Assembly: GCA_900768105.1 (NCBI GenBank)
Contig: CAAGBQ010000017.1
Coordinates: 1 to 12,623 of the forward strand
Length of the DNA: 12,623 nucleotides
Direction: 5' to 3'
DNA from: Oscillospiraceae bacterium
GTDB lineage: Bacteria; Bacillota; Clostridia; Oscillospirales; Ruminococcaceae
In this document: piece after piece, positions 1-6,746 of the stretch
Layout of the letters: every line of letters starts with the position of its first letter
Position numbering within the stretch: the first letter of the stretch is position 1
Position numbers and translations under genes: made by a program
The notes under the pieces: generated by a model
Told to the model about the DNA's origin: nothing
Databases searched by the model: none
Seen by the model: only the letters and a program-made list of their open reading frames with translations

Positions 1-9
1 ATTTATCGT

Positions 10-95
10 AGCAAGGGCGGCAAAGCCGCCTGTGTTTGGCGCAAAGCACCAAACACAAAATGTTTTCGCCGCAAAGCGGCGCAAACATTCTTGCT
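10..95. repeat. Three tandem hairpins closed by an outer stem (cloverleaf-shaped palindromic element)
   Basis: Four helices can be read directly. The outer stem pairs 10-15 with 90-95 (6 bp). Hairpin 1 pairs 16-21 with 25-30. Hairpin 2 pairs 31-39 with 49-57, has a C/A mismatch, then pairs 41-42 with 46-47. Hairpin 3 pairs 59-65 with 83-89, has a T/C mismatch, then pairs 67-72 with 76-81. All three loops are AAA inside the same GC-AAA-GC cap, and only base 58 is unpaired at the four-way junction. It could act as RNA or as a DNA cruciform. No tRNA or known riboswitch signature is visible. It lies upstream of the LCP gene and may be a dispersed palindromic element or part of the leader. Confidence 0.7.
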
Positions 96-134
96 TAAGA
101 TACACAGGGGAGGCAAGAAGTGCGCTTAATTGCC

Positions 135-156
135 GCGGCGCCGGCAGGGGCGCCGC
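135..156. other. GC-rich hairpin in the leader of the LCP gene
   Basis: An 8-bp perfect stem pairs 135-142 with 149-156 around a six-base loop and is followed by a short CTCTTT run. It lies 17 bases before the Shine-Dalgarno of the LCP gene. It could be a weak terminator for an upstream transcript or an attenuator. The T run is short, so the role is uncertain. Confidence 0.4.
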
Positions 157-188
157 ACTCTTTAAAAAAAGGAAAGGAGCCGCTTTTT

Positions 189-1178
189 ATGAGCAAAACG
201 AAAAAGAACCTTTGCATAATCGGCGCGGCGGTGCTTGTGCCGGTTTTGATAATCGTTTTGGTGGTAAACATCACCCTCAATAAAATAAAGCGCCTTGACG
301 GCTACGAGCAATCCATGACGGAGGAAGAATACTCCGCCCAAAGCGGCGCCGACGAGGACGCCGCAAACTACGCCACCGTTGATGAAAACAGAATAAACTG
401 GGGCGAAAAGCTTGATATAGAAATGAAGGGCAATTCATTTAATGTTCTGCTTATCGGCACCGACCTTGACGAAAATTACACCTCCCGTTCCGACACCATG
501 ATTGTCTGCAATGTGAACCTTGATACAAAAAAGGTCACGCTGATTTCCTTCCTGCGCGACTGTTATGTTCAAATTCCGGAGCACAAGGATAATAAGCTGA
601 ACGCCGCCTATGCCTTCGGCGGAGTGGAGCTTTTGGACAAAACTTTGGAAGAAAACTTCGGCGTTACGGTGGACGCCAATGTTTTGGTGGACTTTAAAGC
701 GTTCCAAAAGGTAATTGACGCTTTGGGCGGGGTAGAGGTATACCTTTTCTCCGATGAATGCAACTATGTAAATTCGGATATCCGCGGAAAAAATTATAAA
801 GAGGGGTACTGCCTTTTGGACGGTGAAGCCGCCCTTTCCTATTGCAGAATAAGAAGCCTTGATTCCGACTTCGGAAGGACCGCCCGCCAAAGAAAGGTGC
901 TTACCGCGCTGTATAACAAGTTCCACACCATTACGCTGAAGGAAGCGCTTGAGATTATCGACAAGGTTTTTCCGCTTGTCACAACGGATATAACCAATTC
1001 CGAGATGGTCAGCTATGCGGTAAAGCTTCTTCCGCTTATCCGCGAATGTGAAATAGCTCCGGAGCATATTCCCGCGGACGGAACATGGGAAAACGCCAAT
1101 GTTCGCGGAATGGCGGTGCTCATTCTCGATTTTGACAAAAACCGCGCCCTGCTCAAGGACATAATCGAGGGCGAATAA
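189..1178 (+). CDS. LytR-CpsA-Psr (LCP) family cell-wall glycopolymer transferase
   Basis: LCP proteins are membrane-anchored enzymes that transfer lipid-linked secondary polymers (teichoic acids, capsule) to peptidoglycan outside the cell. The protein has 329 residues: a short cytoplasmic start, one membrane segment at about residues 8-30, an acidic linker, and an LCP domain from about residue 85. Family hallmarks are visible: NVLLIGTD (85-92), RSDT with R100 and D102, FLRD with R123 and D124, KLNAAYAFGG (136-145), and the Arg-rich GRTARQRK stretch (229-236) that contacts the lipid pyrophosphate in known members. The ATG at 189 was chosen because AAAGGAG (173-179) is well spaced before it and the next residues lead into the membrane segment. 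The frame is open further upstream to 120, but that part reads through a hairpin. It is followed after one base by the DUF3810 gene. The exact polymer substrate cannot be told. Confidence 0.93.
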   Translation: MSKTKKNLCIIGAAVLVPVLIIVLVVNITLNKIKRLDGYEQSMTEEEYSAQSGADEDAANYATVDENRINWGEKLDIEMKGNSFNVLLIGTDLDENYTSRSDTMIVCNVNLDTKKVTLISFLRDCYVQIPEHKDNKLNAAYAFGGVELLDKTLEENFGVTVDANVLVDFKAFQKVIDALGGVEVYLFSDECNYVNSDIRGKNYKEGYCLLDGEAALSYCRIRSLDSDFGRTARQRKVLTALYNKFHTITLKEALEIIDKVFPLVTTDITNSEMVSYAVKLLPLIRECEIAPEHIPADGTWENANVRGMAVLILDFDKNRALLKDIIEGE

Positions 1179-1179
1179 A

Positions 1180-2280
1180 ATGAAAAAGCTTTTAAAATCA
1201 CCGTATTTTTATCTTTTTGCGACTGCGCCCGCCGGTTTGGCGCTTTGCGCCGCGGCAAAATACATAAACGGCTTTGCGGATTGGTATTGCGAACGCATAT
1301 ATAAGCCGGTTGCGGGCGCTTTGGGAACCGCCACGGGCGCGGTTCCCTTTTCTCTTATGGAATGTGCAATCGCGGCGGCGGCTGCCGCGGTTATCCTTTG
1401 GAGCATTGCCGCCGCGCGCCGTGCTCACCGCGGAGAAGCCACCGTGCTCAAAACCTTCGGTGCGGTGCTCAAAAAGGTTTTTGCCGCCGCGTGCGCGGTT
1501 TTCTTTCTTTTTGCGCTGTTTTGCGGCACAAATTACTATAAAACCTCCTTTGCGGATACCGTCGGGCTAAAAACGGAAAAATCCTCCGCGGAGGAGCTTG
1601 CCGCCCTTTGTTCCGACCTTTTGGAACGGGCAAACGCTTTGAGCACACAGCTTGAGCACGGCGATAACGGCGTTACCGTTTATCCCGAAAGCGATTTTTA
1701 TATGGCGAAAGCCGCCGCCGCGGAATACCGCCTGCTTTATGAAAAATATCCGTTTTTGCGGATGGGCGGCGGCACTCTCGGCAAGCCGAAGCCGGTAATC
1801 TGCTCCTTTGTTATGTCAAAAACCCTTATTGCGGGAGTATATTCGCCATATACTTTGGAGGCGAATGTCTGTCGCGAGGGTCCGGATTTTCTCCGGGGCT
1901 TTACCATGATGCACGAACAGACCCACCTGCGCGGCTTTATGAACGAGGCGGAGGCGAACTTTGTCGCCTTTCTTGCCTGCGAAAACAGCGCGGACCCATA
2001 TTTTGAATACAGCGGTTACTGCCACGCCCTGCTAAACTGCATGAACGCGCTGTATTCCGCGGATTATGCACAGTGGGCGGCGCTGCGCGCGCAGTATTGC
2101 GAAAGCCTTTCCGCCGATATGCGCGCCCAAAACGCCTATGTTTCCGCAAACGAAAGCCCCGTTTCCGATGTTTCCGACGCGGTGAACGACGCCTACTTAA
2201 AGCTGAACAGCCAAACCGAAGGCGTCCGCAGCTACGGCATGGTGGTGGATTTGCTTCTTGCCTATTGGCGGACGAAATAA
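1180..2280 (+). CDS. DUF3810-family membrane protein with HExxH metalloprotease-like motif
   Basis: A 366-residue protein that starts one base after the LCP stop codon, so the two are almost certainly co-transcribed and translationally coupled. Three hydrophobic segments are visible at about residues 10-27, 57-78 and 98-116, followed by a long, probably extracytoplasmic domain. That domain carries MMHEQTHLRGF with H245, E246 and H249 (an HExxH zinc motif), followed by NEAEAN with E256 and E258 and then FVAFLAC. This matches the DUF3810 pattern (HExxHQRG, then E-EANF), a family annotated as putative zinc peptidases of unknown substrate. The link with an LCP protein suggests an envelope role, but that is inference. 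The ATG at 1180 is supported by the tight operon spacing; no strong Shine-Dalgarno is seen inside the end of the LCP gene. Confidence 0.85.
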   Translation: MKKLLKSPYFYLFATAPAGLALCAAAKYINGFADWYCERIYKPVAGALGTATGAVPFSLMECAIAAAAAAVILWSIAAARRAHRGEATVLKTFGAVLKKVFAAACAVFFLFALFCGTNYYKTSFADTVGLKTEKSSAEELAALCSDLLERANALSTQLEHGDNGVTVYPESDFYMAKAAAAEYRLLYEKYPFLRMGGGTLGKPKPVICSFVMSKTLIAGVYSPYTLEANVCREGPDFLRGFTMMHEQTHLRGFMNEAEANFVAFLACENSADPYFEYSGYCHALLNCMNALYSADYAQWAALRAQYCESLSADMRAQNAYVSANESPVSDVSDAVNDAYLKLNSQTEGVRSYGMVVDLLLAYWRTK

Positions 2281-2373
2281 GCCTTTTTATGGATATATGC
2301 AAATGTAAAAACAGACCGTACTTCCATACATGGGAACTCTGTCGCCGATTATTTAAATATCCAAAAAATTCAC

Positions 2374-2402
2374 TTGCAATATATTATCATTTATTTTATC
2401 AT
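2374..2402 (+). promoter_or_regulatory. Sigma-A-type promoter of the DNA methyltransferase gene
   Basis: TTGCAA at 2374-2379 and TATCAT at 2397-2402 are separated by 17 bases. Transcription would start about 25 bases before the ATG at 2434. An imperfect palindrome at 2322-2336 lies upstream of the -35 box and could be an operator, but this is weak. Confidence 0.6.
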
Positions 2403-2433
2403 ATTAGCAGCACAAGACGAGAGGTTCTTTGTT

Positions 2434-3588
2434 ATGAATGAATATAGAGAAGAAATATTAGATGTTTCACCGTTTTCAAAAGAAGATGCTTTAATGTTAG
2501 AAACATCATTTAATAAAAGCTTTTCGGAACAAGATGGGCATTTGGAATACAAAAATTCAAATTTGTATTTTAAACTGATTCAACTTGATATGAAAAAATA
2601 TAAAGCAATGTTGGATTCACTGACTATATCAGAGGAACTGAAATCATCGGCCTATTTGCTAATAGATAATATAGGCAGTTATGGACTTAAAGGAAGCAAA
2701 CGGCACTTTGTCGGTTATAATGCAGAACGCAAGGTTTCAAACCGGAAAAGTAAGGAAGAAAACAGAGGAAAATATTATTATGCAATCAATAATAATTTTT
2801 CTAAAATTAATACGGAAATACCATCTGAATTTGAAAATAAAATAATCTGTGCAGACAGCTTGGATTTTTTAAAAAAGCTTCCCGATAATTGCATCGATAT
2901 CATTTTCACATCTCCGCCGTACAATTTCGGATTGGAATATGACAGCCATAACGACACGGCAAGGTGGGAAAAATATTACGAGACACTTTTCGATATATTC
3001 AAGGAATGTATCAGAGTTTTAAAATATGGCGGAAGATTTGTAGTAAATATCCAACCCCTATATTCCGATTATATCCCCGCCCACCATATTATAAGCAATT
3101 TCTTTATAGAAAACAAAATGATATGGAAAGGCGAAATTCTTTGGGAAAAGAATAATTACAACTGCAAAATGTGTTCGTACGGAAGCTGGAAAAGTCCCGC
3201 AAGCCCATATTTAAAATACACATGGGAATTTATAGAGGTTTATTGTAAAGGCGATTTAAAAAAAGCAGGCCAAAGCAGCAATGCAGATATTTCGGCTGAC
3301 GAATTTAAATCTTGGGTAGTTGCAAAATGGAGTATTGCCCCTGAACGCCGGATGAAAGAGTTCGGCCACCCTGCTATGTTTCCGGAAGGTCTTGTTGAGC
3401 GCGTTCTTAAACTGTTTAGCTTTAAGGGAGACTGTGTATTGGATCCGTTTAATGGCGCAGGAACAACAACTGTTGTTGCAAAAAGGCTCAACCGTAAATA
3501 TCTAGGCATAGATATTTCGCCTGATTATTGTGAAACGGCTCAAAAAAGGATAAATGAATTAAATGATGAACAACAATCGTTGTTCTAA
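2434..3588 (+). CDS. Type II DNA methyltransferase, beta class (SPPY motif, N4-cytosine or N6-adenine)
   Basis: A 384-residue SAM-dependent DNA methyltransferase. The catalytic motif IV, TSPPYN (159-164), precedes the SAM-binding motif I, DPFNGAGTTT (337-346), which is the beta-class order. The region between them, with GSWKSPASPYL (250-260), probably holds the target recognition part. SPPY is common in N4-cytosine enzymes but also occurs in adenine enzymes, so the modified base is not settled. Residues 1-135 form an N-terminal extension with no motif I recognised. The ATG at 2434 is preferred over an upstream in-frame TTG at 2374, because that TTG lies inside the -35 box. The gene is visibly richer in A/T, with AAA, ATA and TTA codons, than its GC-rich neighbours, which suggests horizontal acquisition. 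It faces the endonuclease gene at 3620-4333, and the pair reads as a complete type II system. Confidence 0.92.
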   Translation: MNEYREEILDVSPFSKEDALMLETSFNKSFSEQDGHLEYKNSNLYFKLIQLDMKKYKAMLDSLTISEELKSSAYLLIDNIGSYGLKGSKRHFVGYNAERKVSNRKSKEENRGKYYYAINNNFSKINTEIPSEFENKIICADSLDFLKKLPDNCIDIIFTSPPYNFGLEYDSHNDTARWEKYYETLFDIFKECIRVLKYGGRFVVNIQPLYSDYIPAHHIISNFFIENKMIWKGEILWEKNNYNCKMCSYGSWKSPASPYLKYTWEFIEVYCKGDLKKAGQSSNADISADEFKSWVVAKWSIAPERRMKEFGHPAMFPEGLVERVLKLFSFKGDCVLDPFNGAGTTTVVAKRLNRKYLGIDISPDYCETAQKRINELNDEQQSLF

Positions 3589-3628
3589 AATAAGGGAGGG
3601 CTATACGCTCTCCCTTATTTTATTTTGC
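3586..3628. terminator. Bidirectional terminator between the convergent R-M genes
   Basis: A 13-bp perfect stem pairs 3586-3598 with 3610-3622. It extends inward by one wobble and two GC pairs to a TATAC loop (3602-3606). T-rich sequence follows on + and A-rich sequence precedes it, so it can work in both directions. The methyltransferase stop codon (3586-3588) and the endonuclease stop codon (complement of 3620-3622) are the paired base of the stem. Confidence 0.88.
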
Positions 3629-4333
3629 ATATGGTTTTAATGCCTTTGTAAAGACAGATAATGCTTTTTCAAGACTTTCTATGTATAACTCTTTAAAATA
3701 TTCCGCTTTGTGTATTGGTCTATCGACCTTTCTTTCACCTTTAAGGAGGGTTATTATTTTTAATTCCACATTAACATGCGACAACAGTGCATGCGTCGCG
3801 GGACTTCCATATGTTATTTCATTTAACTCACTATAATCTCCTCCAAGCTGGCTTTCAAGCTGAACAAGATAATATACTTCTGTTCCAACAGCCTCCTTCA
3901 TTAAAGCCGCATCAAAAAGTATTCTTTTAAGCATTGCATTTTCAGTGTAAGCTTTACATTCTATTGGGATTACCAAATTGCCGTCTATAAAAACTTGAAC
4001 ATCCGTCCCGAATTTGTAAACAAGAGAATCCCTGTTTTTCTTTAAGTACTCATGAACGGCAGGGTCTTCAGTACGATCAATATAGTCATCATTTATTCCT
4101 ATCGGCATTTTCTTTTTATTTATGCAAAGGCGAGAACAGCTTTGACCCAATACATCGCACCATGCAATTTTAATAAGGTTCGCGGTCATACTTTCAACAA
4201 GTTTACCTTTTCCTGCTCTGATTATTCCTCCATAAGCCCTGTCATTACTCATGGCTGCCTCCACATCTATTCCCTTTACAAGTGTGTCATAGGCAGAAAT
4301 CAATGTTTGAAGCTTTTTTTGAACAGCTGTCAT
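3620..4333 (-). CDS. Probable type II restriction endonuclease, PD-(D/E)xK fold
   Basis: A 237-residue soluble protein that faces the methyltransferase. It contains GTD (109-111), then IDGNLVIPIECK with E125 and K127. D111, 13 residues, E125-x-K127 is the spacing expected of a PD-(D/E)xK nuclease core, in which the acidic residues bind Mg2+. E47, in a helix before the core, could be the additional acidic residue often seen. I do not recognise the specificity or the named subfamily. The identity as the cognate restriction enzyme rests on this motif plus the convergent pairing. The start at 4333 has AGAAGG upstream and lies 37 bases after the -10 box; the frame remains open further upstream but would cross the promoter. 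The gene is AT-rich like its partner. A separate promoter would let endonuclease and methylase be timed independently. Confidence 0.82.
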   Translation of the reverse strand: MTAVQKKLQTLISAYDTLVKGIDVEAAMSNDRAYGGIIRAGKGKLVESMTANLIKIAWCDVLGQSCSRLCINKKKMPIGINDDYIDRTEDPAVHEYLKKNRDSLVYKFGTDVQVFIDGNLVIPIECKAYTENAMLKRILFDAALMKEAVGTEVYYLVQLESQLGGDYSELNEITYGSPATHALLSHVNVELKIITLLKGERKVDRPIHKAEYFKELYIESLEKALSVFTKALKPYAK

Positions 4334-4369
4334 CAATATTCCTTCTCTCAAAATACTATATTTAAATTT

Positions 4370-4397
4370 ATTATACACTATTATTCCAAAAAAGCAA
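4370..4397 (-). promoter_or_regulatory. Promoter of the restriction endonuclease gene
   Basis: On the minus strand the -10 box is a perfect TATAAT (complement of 4370-4375). The -35 box is TTGCTT (complement of 4392-4397), with a 16-base spacer. It lies directly after the carboxypeptidase terminator at 4409-4442, so the island's gene is insulated from read-through. Confidence 0.65.
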
Positions 4398-4408
4398 AAG
4401 CAACGCAC

Positions 4409-4442
4409 AAAAGAGCGCTTCCCAAAAGGGAAGCGCTCTTTT
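4409..4442. terminator. Terminator after the D,D-carboxypeptidase gene
   Basis: A perfect 15-bp stem pairs 4409-4423 with 4428-4442 around an AAAA loop, with A/T tracts at the stem base. It lies 18 bases after the stop codon of the minus-strand carboxypeptidase gene. Confidence 0.85.
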
Positions 4443-4459
4443 ATTGTATACGGCTCGTA

Positions 4460-5785
4460 TTATCCGCGTTTCAACTTTTGATAGTGGCGGTGGCGGCGGA
4501 GCTTGCGGTATTTGCGGATGTTGTATGCGCGTATGCACAGCACCAAAAGGGCAAGCACAAGCACGACCCCAAAAGGAATCGCAATAAAAATCCACCAGCG
4601 AAAAGCGCTTTTCTCCTTTTCTATGGAAGCATCCGCGGAAACAATGTCCGCTTCCTTGATTATATGGTATTCCGGACGGAGGGAAATGCCCTCCGTCGCC
4701 ATTTTATCGCTTTTTTTATCAAAGCTTACGGCAACCTCCACGCCGTCGATTTCAGAAATATCGCAGTATTCCGGCACATTCACCTTGCAGGTAACATCGC
4801 TTTCGGAAAGGTCGTCCGTAAGCAAAACCCGCACCGACGCCATGGGATAAACGGTCATTTTTCCGTAAAGCTCCGCGCCGTCATAAAGGGTCACTTCGGT
4901 TTTTTTAAGGGCAATGGGAATCTCCGCCGGACGAAATGCGCCGAAGCAATAATCAAAAAGCGCCGTGGTATCTTTATACTTGGCGTATTTGTTTGTGCTT
5001 TTCAGCACAACGCAGATAAGGCGCATTTTGCCGTTATCGGCAACGGTAACGGCGGTGTGCTTCGCTTCCTCCGTCCAACCAAGCTTGCCTCCGGTGGCGT
5101 AATCGTAGCCATAGGCGGAATTGTTGGCGGAGCCGACAATCATCGAATGATGAGTGCCGAATTTGCGCTCCGTGTTCTTGTTCGTGGCGGGAATTGTCCA
5201 TTCCCATGCGTTAAAATAGGTTTCAAAGCCCTCGACGGAGAGGGCGTACCGCGTGATAAGCGCCATATCCCGCGCGGTGGTGTAGTGGTTGGCGTCCGGC
5301 ATACCGGTGGGGTTAGCAAAATGCGTGTTAGTGCAGCCGATTTCCGCAGCCTTTTCGTTCATAAGCTTAACGAAAGCAAGCTGGCTTCCGGCAACGGCGT
5401 CCGCAAGACCCATGGCGCAGTCGTTGGCGGATTCCACCATTGCGCCGTAAAGAAGATCTTCTATCTTGCAGGTTTCTCCTTCGGTAAATGCAAGGTGAGT
5501 GCTGCCCTTATCATAGGTTGCGGCTTCGGCGGAAAAGGTATAGCTGTTTTTCGGCTCCAAAACCTCAAGCGCCATTGCGCAGGTAAGTATTTTTGTGATG
5601 CTTGCAGGCTCCATGCGGCGGTCGGCGTTGCCGCCGACCAAAAGCTGACCGCTTTCCGCATCCATAACACAGTATGCTTCGGAAATTATTTCGGCGGAAT
5701 ATTCCGCCGCCCTTGCAGAAACCGCAAGGGGTGCGGCGGCAAAGACCGCCGCCATAAAAACAGAAAAAATTCTTTTTAGCTTCAT
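4460..5785 (-). CDS. D-alanyl-D-alanine carboxypeptidase (peptidase S11, DacF-like), membrane-anchored
   Basis: A penicillin-binding-protein-type enzyme that removes the terminal D-Ala from peptidoglycan stem peptides outside the membrane. The 441-residue protein has a signal peptide (residues 1-27, cut near ARA-AEYS), the SxxK nucleophile motif SITK (62-65), the SAN motif (119-121), and conserved NPTGMPD (158-164). A C-terminal membrane helix lies at about 397-419 and is followed by a very basic tail (RKYRKLRRHRHYQKLKRG). Usual S11 enzymes are anchored by an amphipathic helix, so a true membrane segment plus a basic cytoplasmic tail is a clostridial-type variant. The third motif, expected as KTG, reads K234-L235-G236 in the right context (GGKLGWTEEAKH). 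Loss of the threonine may alter activity or beta-lactam binding. The start has only a weak GAAAG upstream but gives a clean signal peptide. Confidence 0.92.
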   Translation of the reverse strand: MKLKRIFSVFMAAVFAAAPLAVSARAAEYSAEIISEAYCVMDAESGQLLVGGNADRRMEPASITKILTCAMALEVLEPKNSYTFSAEAATYDKGSTHLAFTEGETCKIEDLLYGAMVESANDCAMGLADAVAGSQLAFVKLMNEKAAEIGCTNTHFANPTGMPDANHYTTARDMALITRYALSVEGFETYFNAWEWTIPATNKNTERKFGTHHSMIVGSANNSAYGYDYATGGKLGWTEEAKHTAVTVADNGKMRLICVVLKSTNKYAKYKDTTALFDYCFGAFRPAEIPIALKKTEVTLYDGAELYGKMTVYPMASVRVLLTDDLSESDVTCKVNVPEYCDISEIDGVEVAVSFDKKSDKMATEGISLRPEYHIIKEADIVSADASIEKEKSAFRWWIFIAIPFGVVLVLALLVLCIRAYNIRKYRKLRRHRHYQKLKRG

Positions 5786-5877
5786 TCTATATCAACTTTC
5801 ATTTTATTTAGCGAATAATATTGACAGACCCGTGCAAGCCTTTCCCTTGAACAGGCTTTGCGCCGCGGCAATGGCGG

Positions 5878-5905
5878 GCAAGCCTTCCCCTTGGGGAAGG
5901 CTTGC
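5878..5905. repeat. Perfect 13-bp inverted repeat, member of a dispersed palindromic family
   Basis: GCAAGCCTTCCCC (5878-5890) and its reverse complement (5893-5905) are separated by TT. The stretch 5883-5914, read on the minus strand, matches 12404-12435 on + with two mismatches, so at least two copies exist in the window in opposite orientation. Confidence 0.8.
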
Positions 5906-6051
5906 GTGGCGTTGGCACGGCGCGACCCTGCGCAGGGGAGGCGAGGTTCGCGCACATTAACAAATACAAATTATATATTATCACATTTTCACTTGTTTTG
6001 TAAAATCCTTTTGGGAATATTTTTGTTTTTTGCGGGAAAAATAGCAGCAAA

Positions 6052-6065
6052 GCCGCTTTCGCGGC
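6052..6065 (+). other. Small hairpin next to the DUF378 ribosome binding site
   Basis: GCCGC (6052-6056) pairs with GCGGC (6061-6065) around TTTC. It ends five bases before AAGGAG (6070-6075), so it could influence ribosome access. Evidence is limited to the pairing and the position. Confidence 0.35.
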
Positions 6066-6084
6066 AAAAAAGGAGATGTAAAAT

Positions 6085-6315
6085 ATGAATTCCACCGTTG
6101 CGGTCATCGACAAAATCGCCCTTTTGCTTGTAATAATCGGCGCGATAAACTGGGGACTTATCGGAGTTTTCCAATTTGACCTTGTGGCGTGGCTTTTCGG
6201 CGGCGCGGCAAGCGTTTTAAGCCGCATTGTCTATATCCTTGTGGGTATCAGCGGCGTTTGGAGCTTTTCGCTTCTCTTTAAGCCCGACCCTGCACCCAAA
6301 GCAGAGCTTGGTTAA
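6085..6315 (+). CDS. DUF378 family small membrane protein (YuzA-like)
   Basis: A 76-residue protein with two hydrophobic segments (about residues 10-33 and 43-64) separated by a short FDLVAWLFGG loop. The IDKIALLLVIIGAINWGLIG pattern near the start is the hallmark of DUF378, a widespread small integral-membrane family of unknown function. The start codon has AAGGAG at 6070-6075, nine bases upstream, so expression is well supported. It is a single-gene unit, divergent from the carboxypeptidase and convergent with the holin gene, and it ends before a shared terminator. Its biological role is not known and its neighbours do not reveal it. Confidence 0.9.
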   Translation: MNSTVAVIDKIALLLVIIGAINWGLIGVFQFDLVAWLFGGAASVLSRIVYILVGISGVWSFSLLFKPDPAPKAELG

Positions 6316-6342
6316 GCAAAAATTGCATTCCGCAAATTTGCA

Positions 6343-6385
6343 CAAAAAAAGGCGGCTCTTCCAAAGCGGAAGAGCCGTCTTTTCC
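6343..6385. terminator. Bidirectional terminator between DUF378 and the phage-derived cassette
   Basis: The stem pairs 6351-6362 with 6368-6379 (one wobble), extended by A-T pairs on the outside, with the loop AAAGC. T4 follows on the + strand. On the minus strand a run of seven T follows, so it is the stronger terminator for the holin cassette. Confidence 0.9.
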
Positions 6386-6393
6386 TCTCCTAA

Positions 6394-6678
6394 TTATTCG
6401 TCCTCGCCGCAATGGGGCTTTTCATAACAAAGGGCGCGGGCGCTGTCGCAAATTCCGGAGGTGGTCGGGTCGGTAACGGCGTTCCAAACGGAAACCGCAA
6501 CTGCGGCAAGCGTTACCGGATTTGCGATTGCGGCGCGGATTACATCAAAAAGCGCCGCCCAGCTTGTAACCTGCTCCCAGCCGATTCCCACGGCGGCAAG
6601 CATCGGCAGAATAATCGCTGCCGCGATTTCCGCCCACCAAACGGGATTTTTAAACCTTACTTTCCAGTTGATTTTCAT
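6394..6678 (-). CDS. Phage holin, phi LC3 family
   Basis: A 94-residue protein starting MKINWKVRFKNPVWW, with two hydrophobic stretches (about residues 15-33 and 51-67) and a conserved tail DPTTSGICDSARALCYEKP. These start and tail signatures are typical of the phi LC3 holin family (Phage_holin_1). Such holins form membrane lesions that let an endolysin reach the wall. The start at 6678 has a perfect AAAGGAG (complement of 6687-6693) eight bases upstream. It is the last gene of a minus-strand trio and ends before a strong terminator. No endolysin gene is next to it, so its usual partner must be encoded elsewhere, or the cassette has another use such as protein or tailocin release. Confidence 0.9.
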   Translation of the reverse strand: MKINWKVRFKNPVWWAEIAAAIILPMLAAVGIGWEQVTSWAALFDVIRAAIANPVTLAAVAVSVWNAVTDPTTSGICDSARALCYEKPHCGEDE

Positions 6679-6746
6679 AAAAATTGCTCCTTTCCAAATG
6701 TCTGTTGAATATTGTCCTTGCAAAATAGAGTGTGCTTCCGCAAAAA

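Larger units (their letters stand above)
5786..6084. other. Intergenic region with palindromic repeats between divergent genes
   Basis: This stretch separates the carboxypeptidase (-) and DUF378 (+) genes. It holds a perfect GC-rich inverted repeat (5878-5905), a degraded relative at about 5832-5865, a CAGGGGAGGC stretch that also occurs near 105-114, then an AT-rich part with probable promoters. No gene with a ribosome binding site is visible. Confidence 0.6.

Noticed and set aside
10..95. tRNA gene at the cloverleaf
   Set aside because: There is no T-loop TTCGA, no CCA-end acceptor stem of 7 bp, and the three arms share identical AAA loops, unlike any tRNA.
2374..2433. Earlier TTG start for the methyltransferase
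   Set aside because: The TTG is part of the -35 box, so it would lie upstream of the transcript start.
4052..5779. Long + strand open frame (575 codons) opposite the endonuclease and carboxypeptidase genes
   Set aside because: It is antisense to two well-supported genes, crosses a terminator, and its translation has no recognisable motif; it is a shadow of codon bias on the other strand.
5820..5825. TTGACA as a -35 box on the + strand
   Set aside because: No -10 box lies at 16-18 bases; the downstream sequence is GC-rich repeat.
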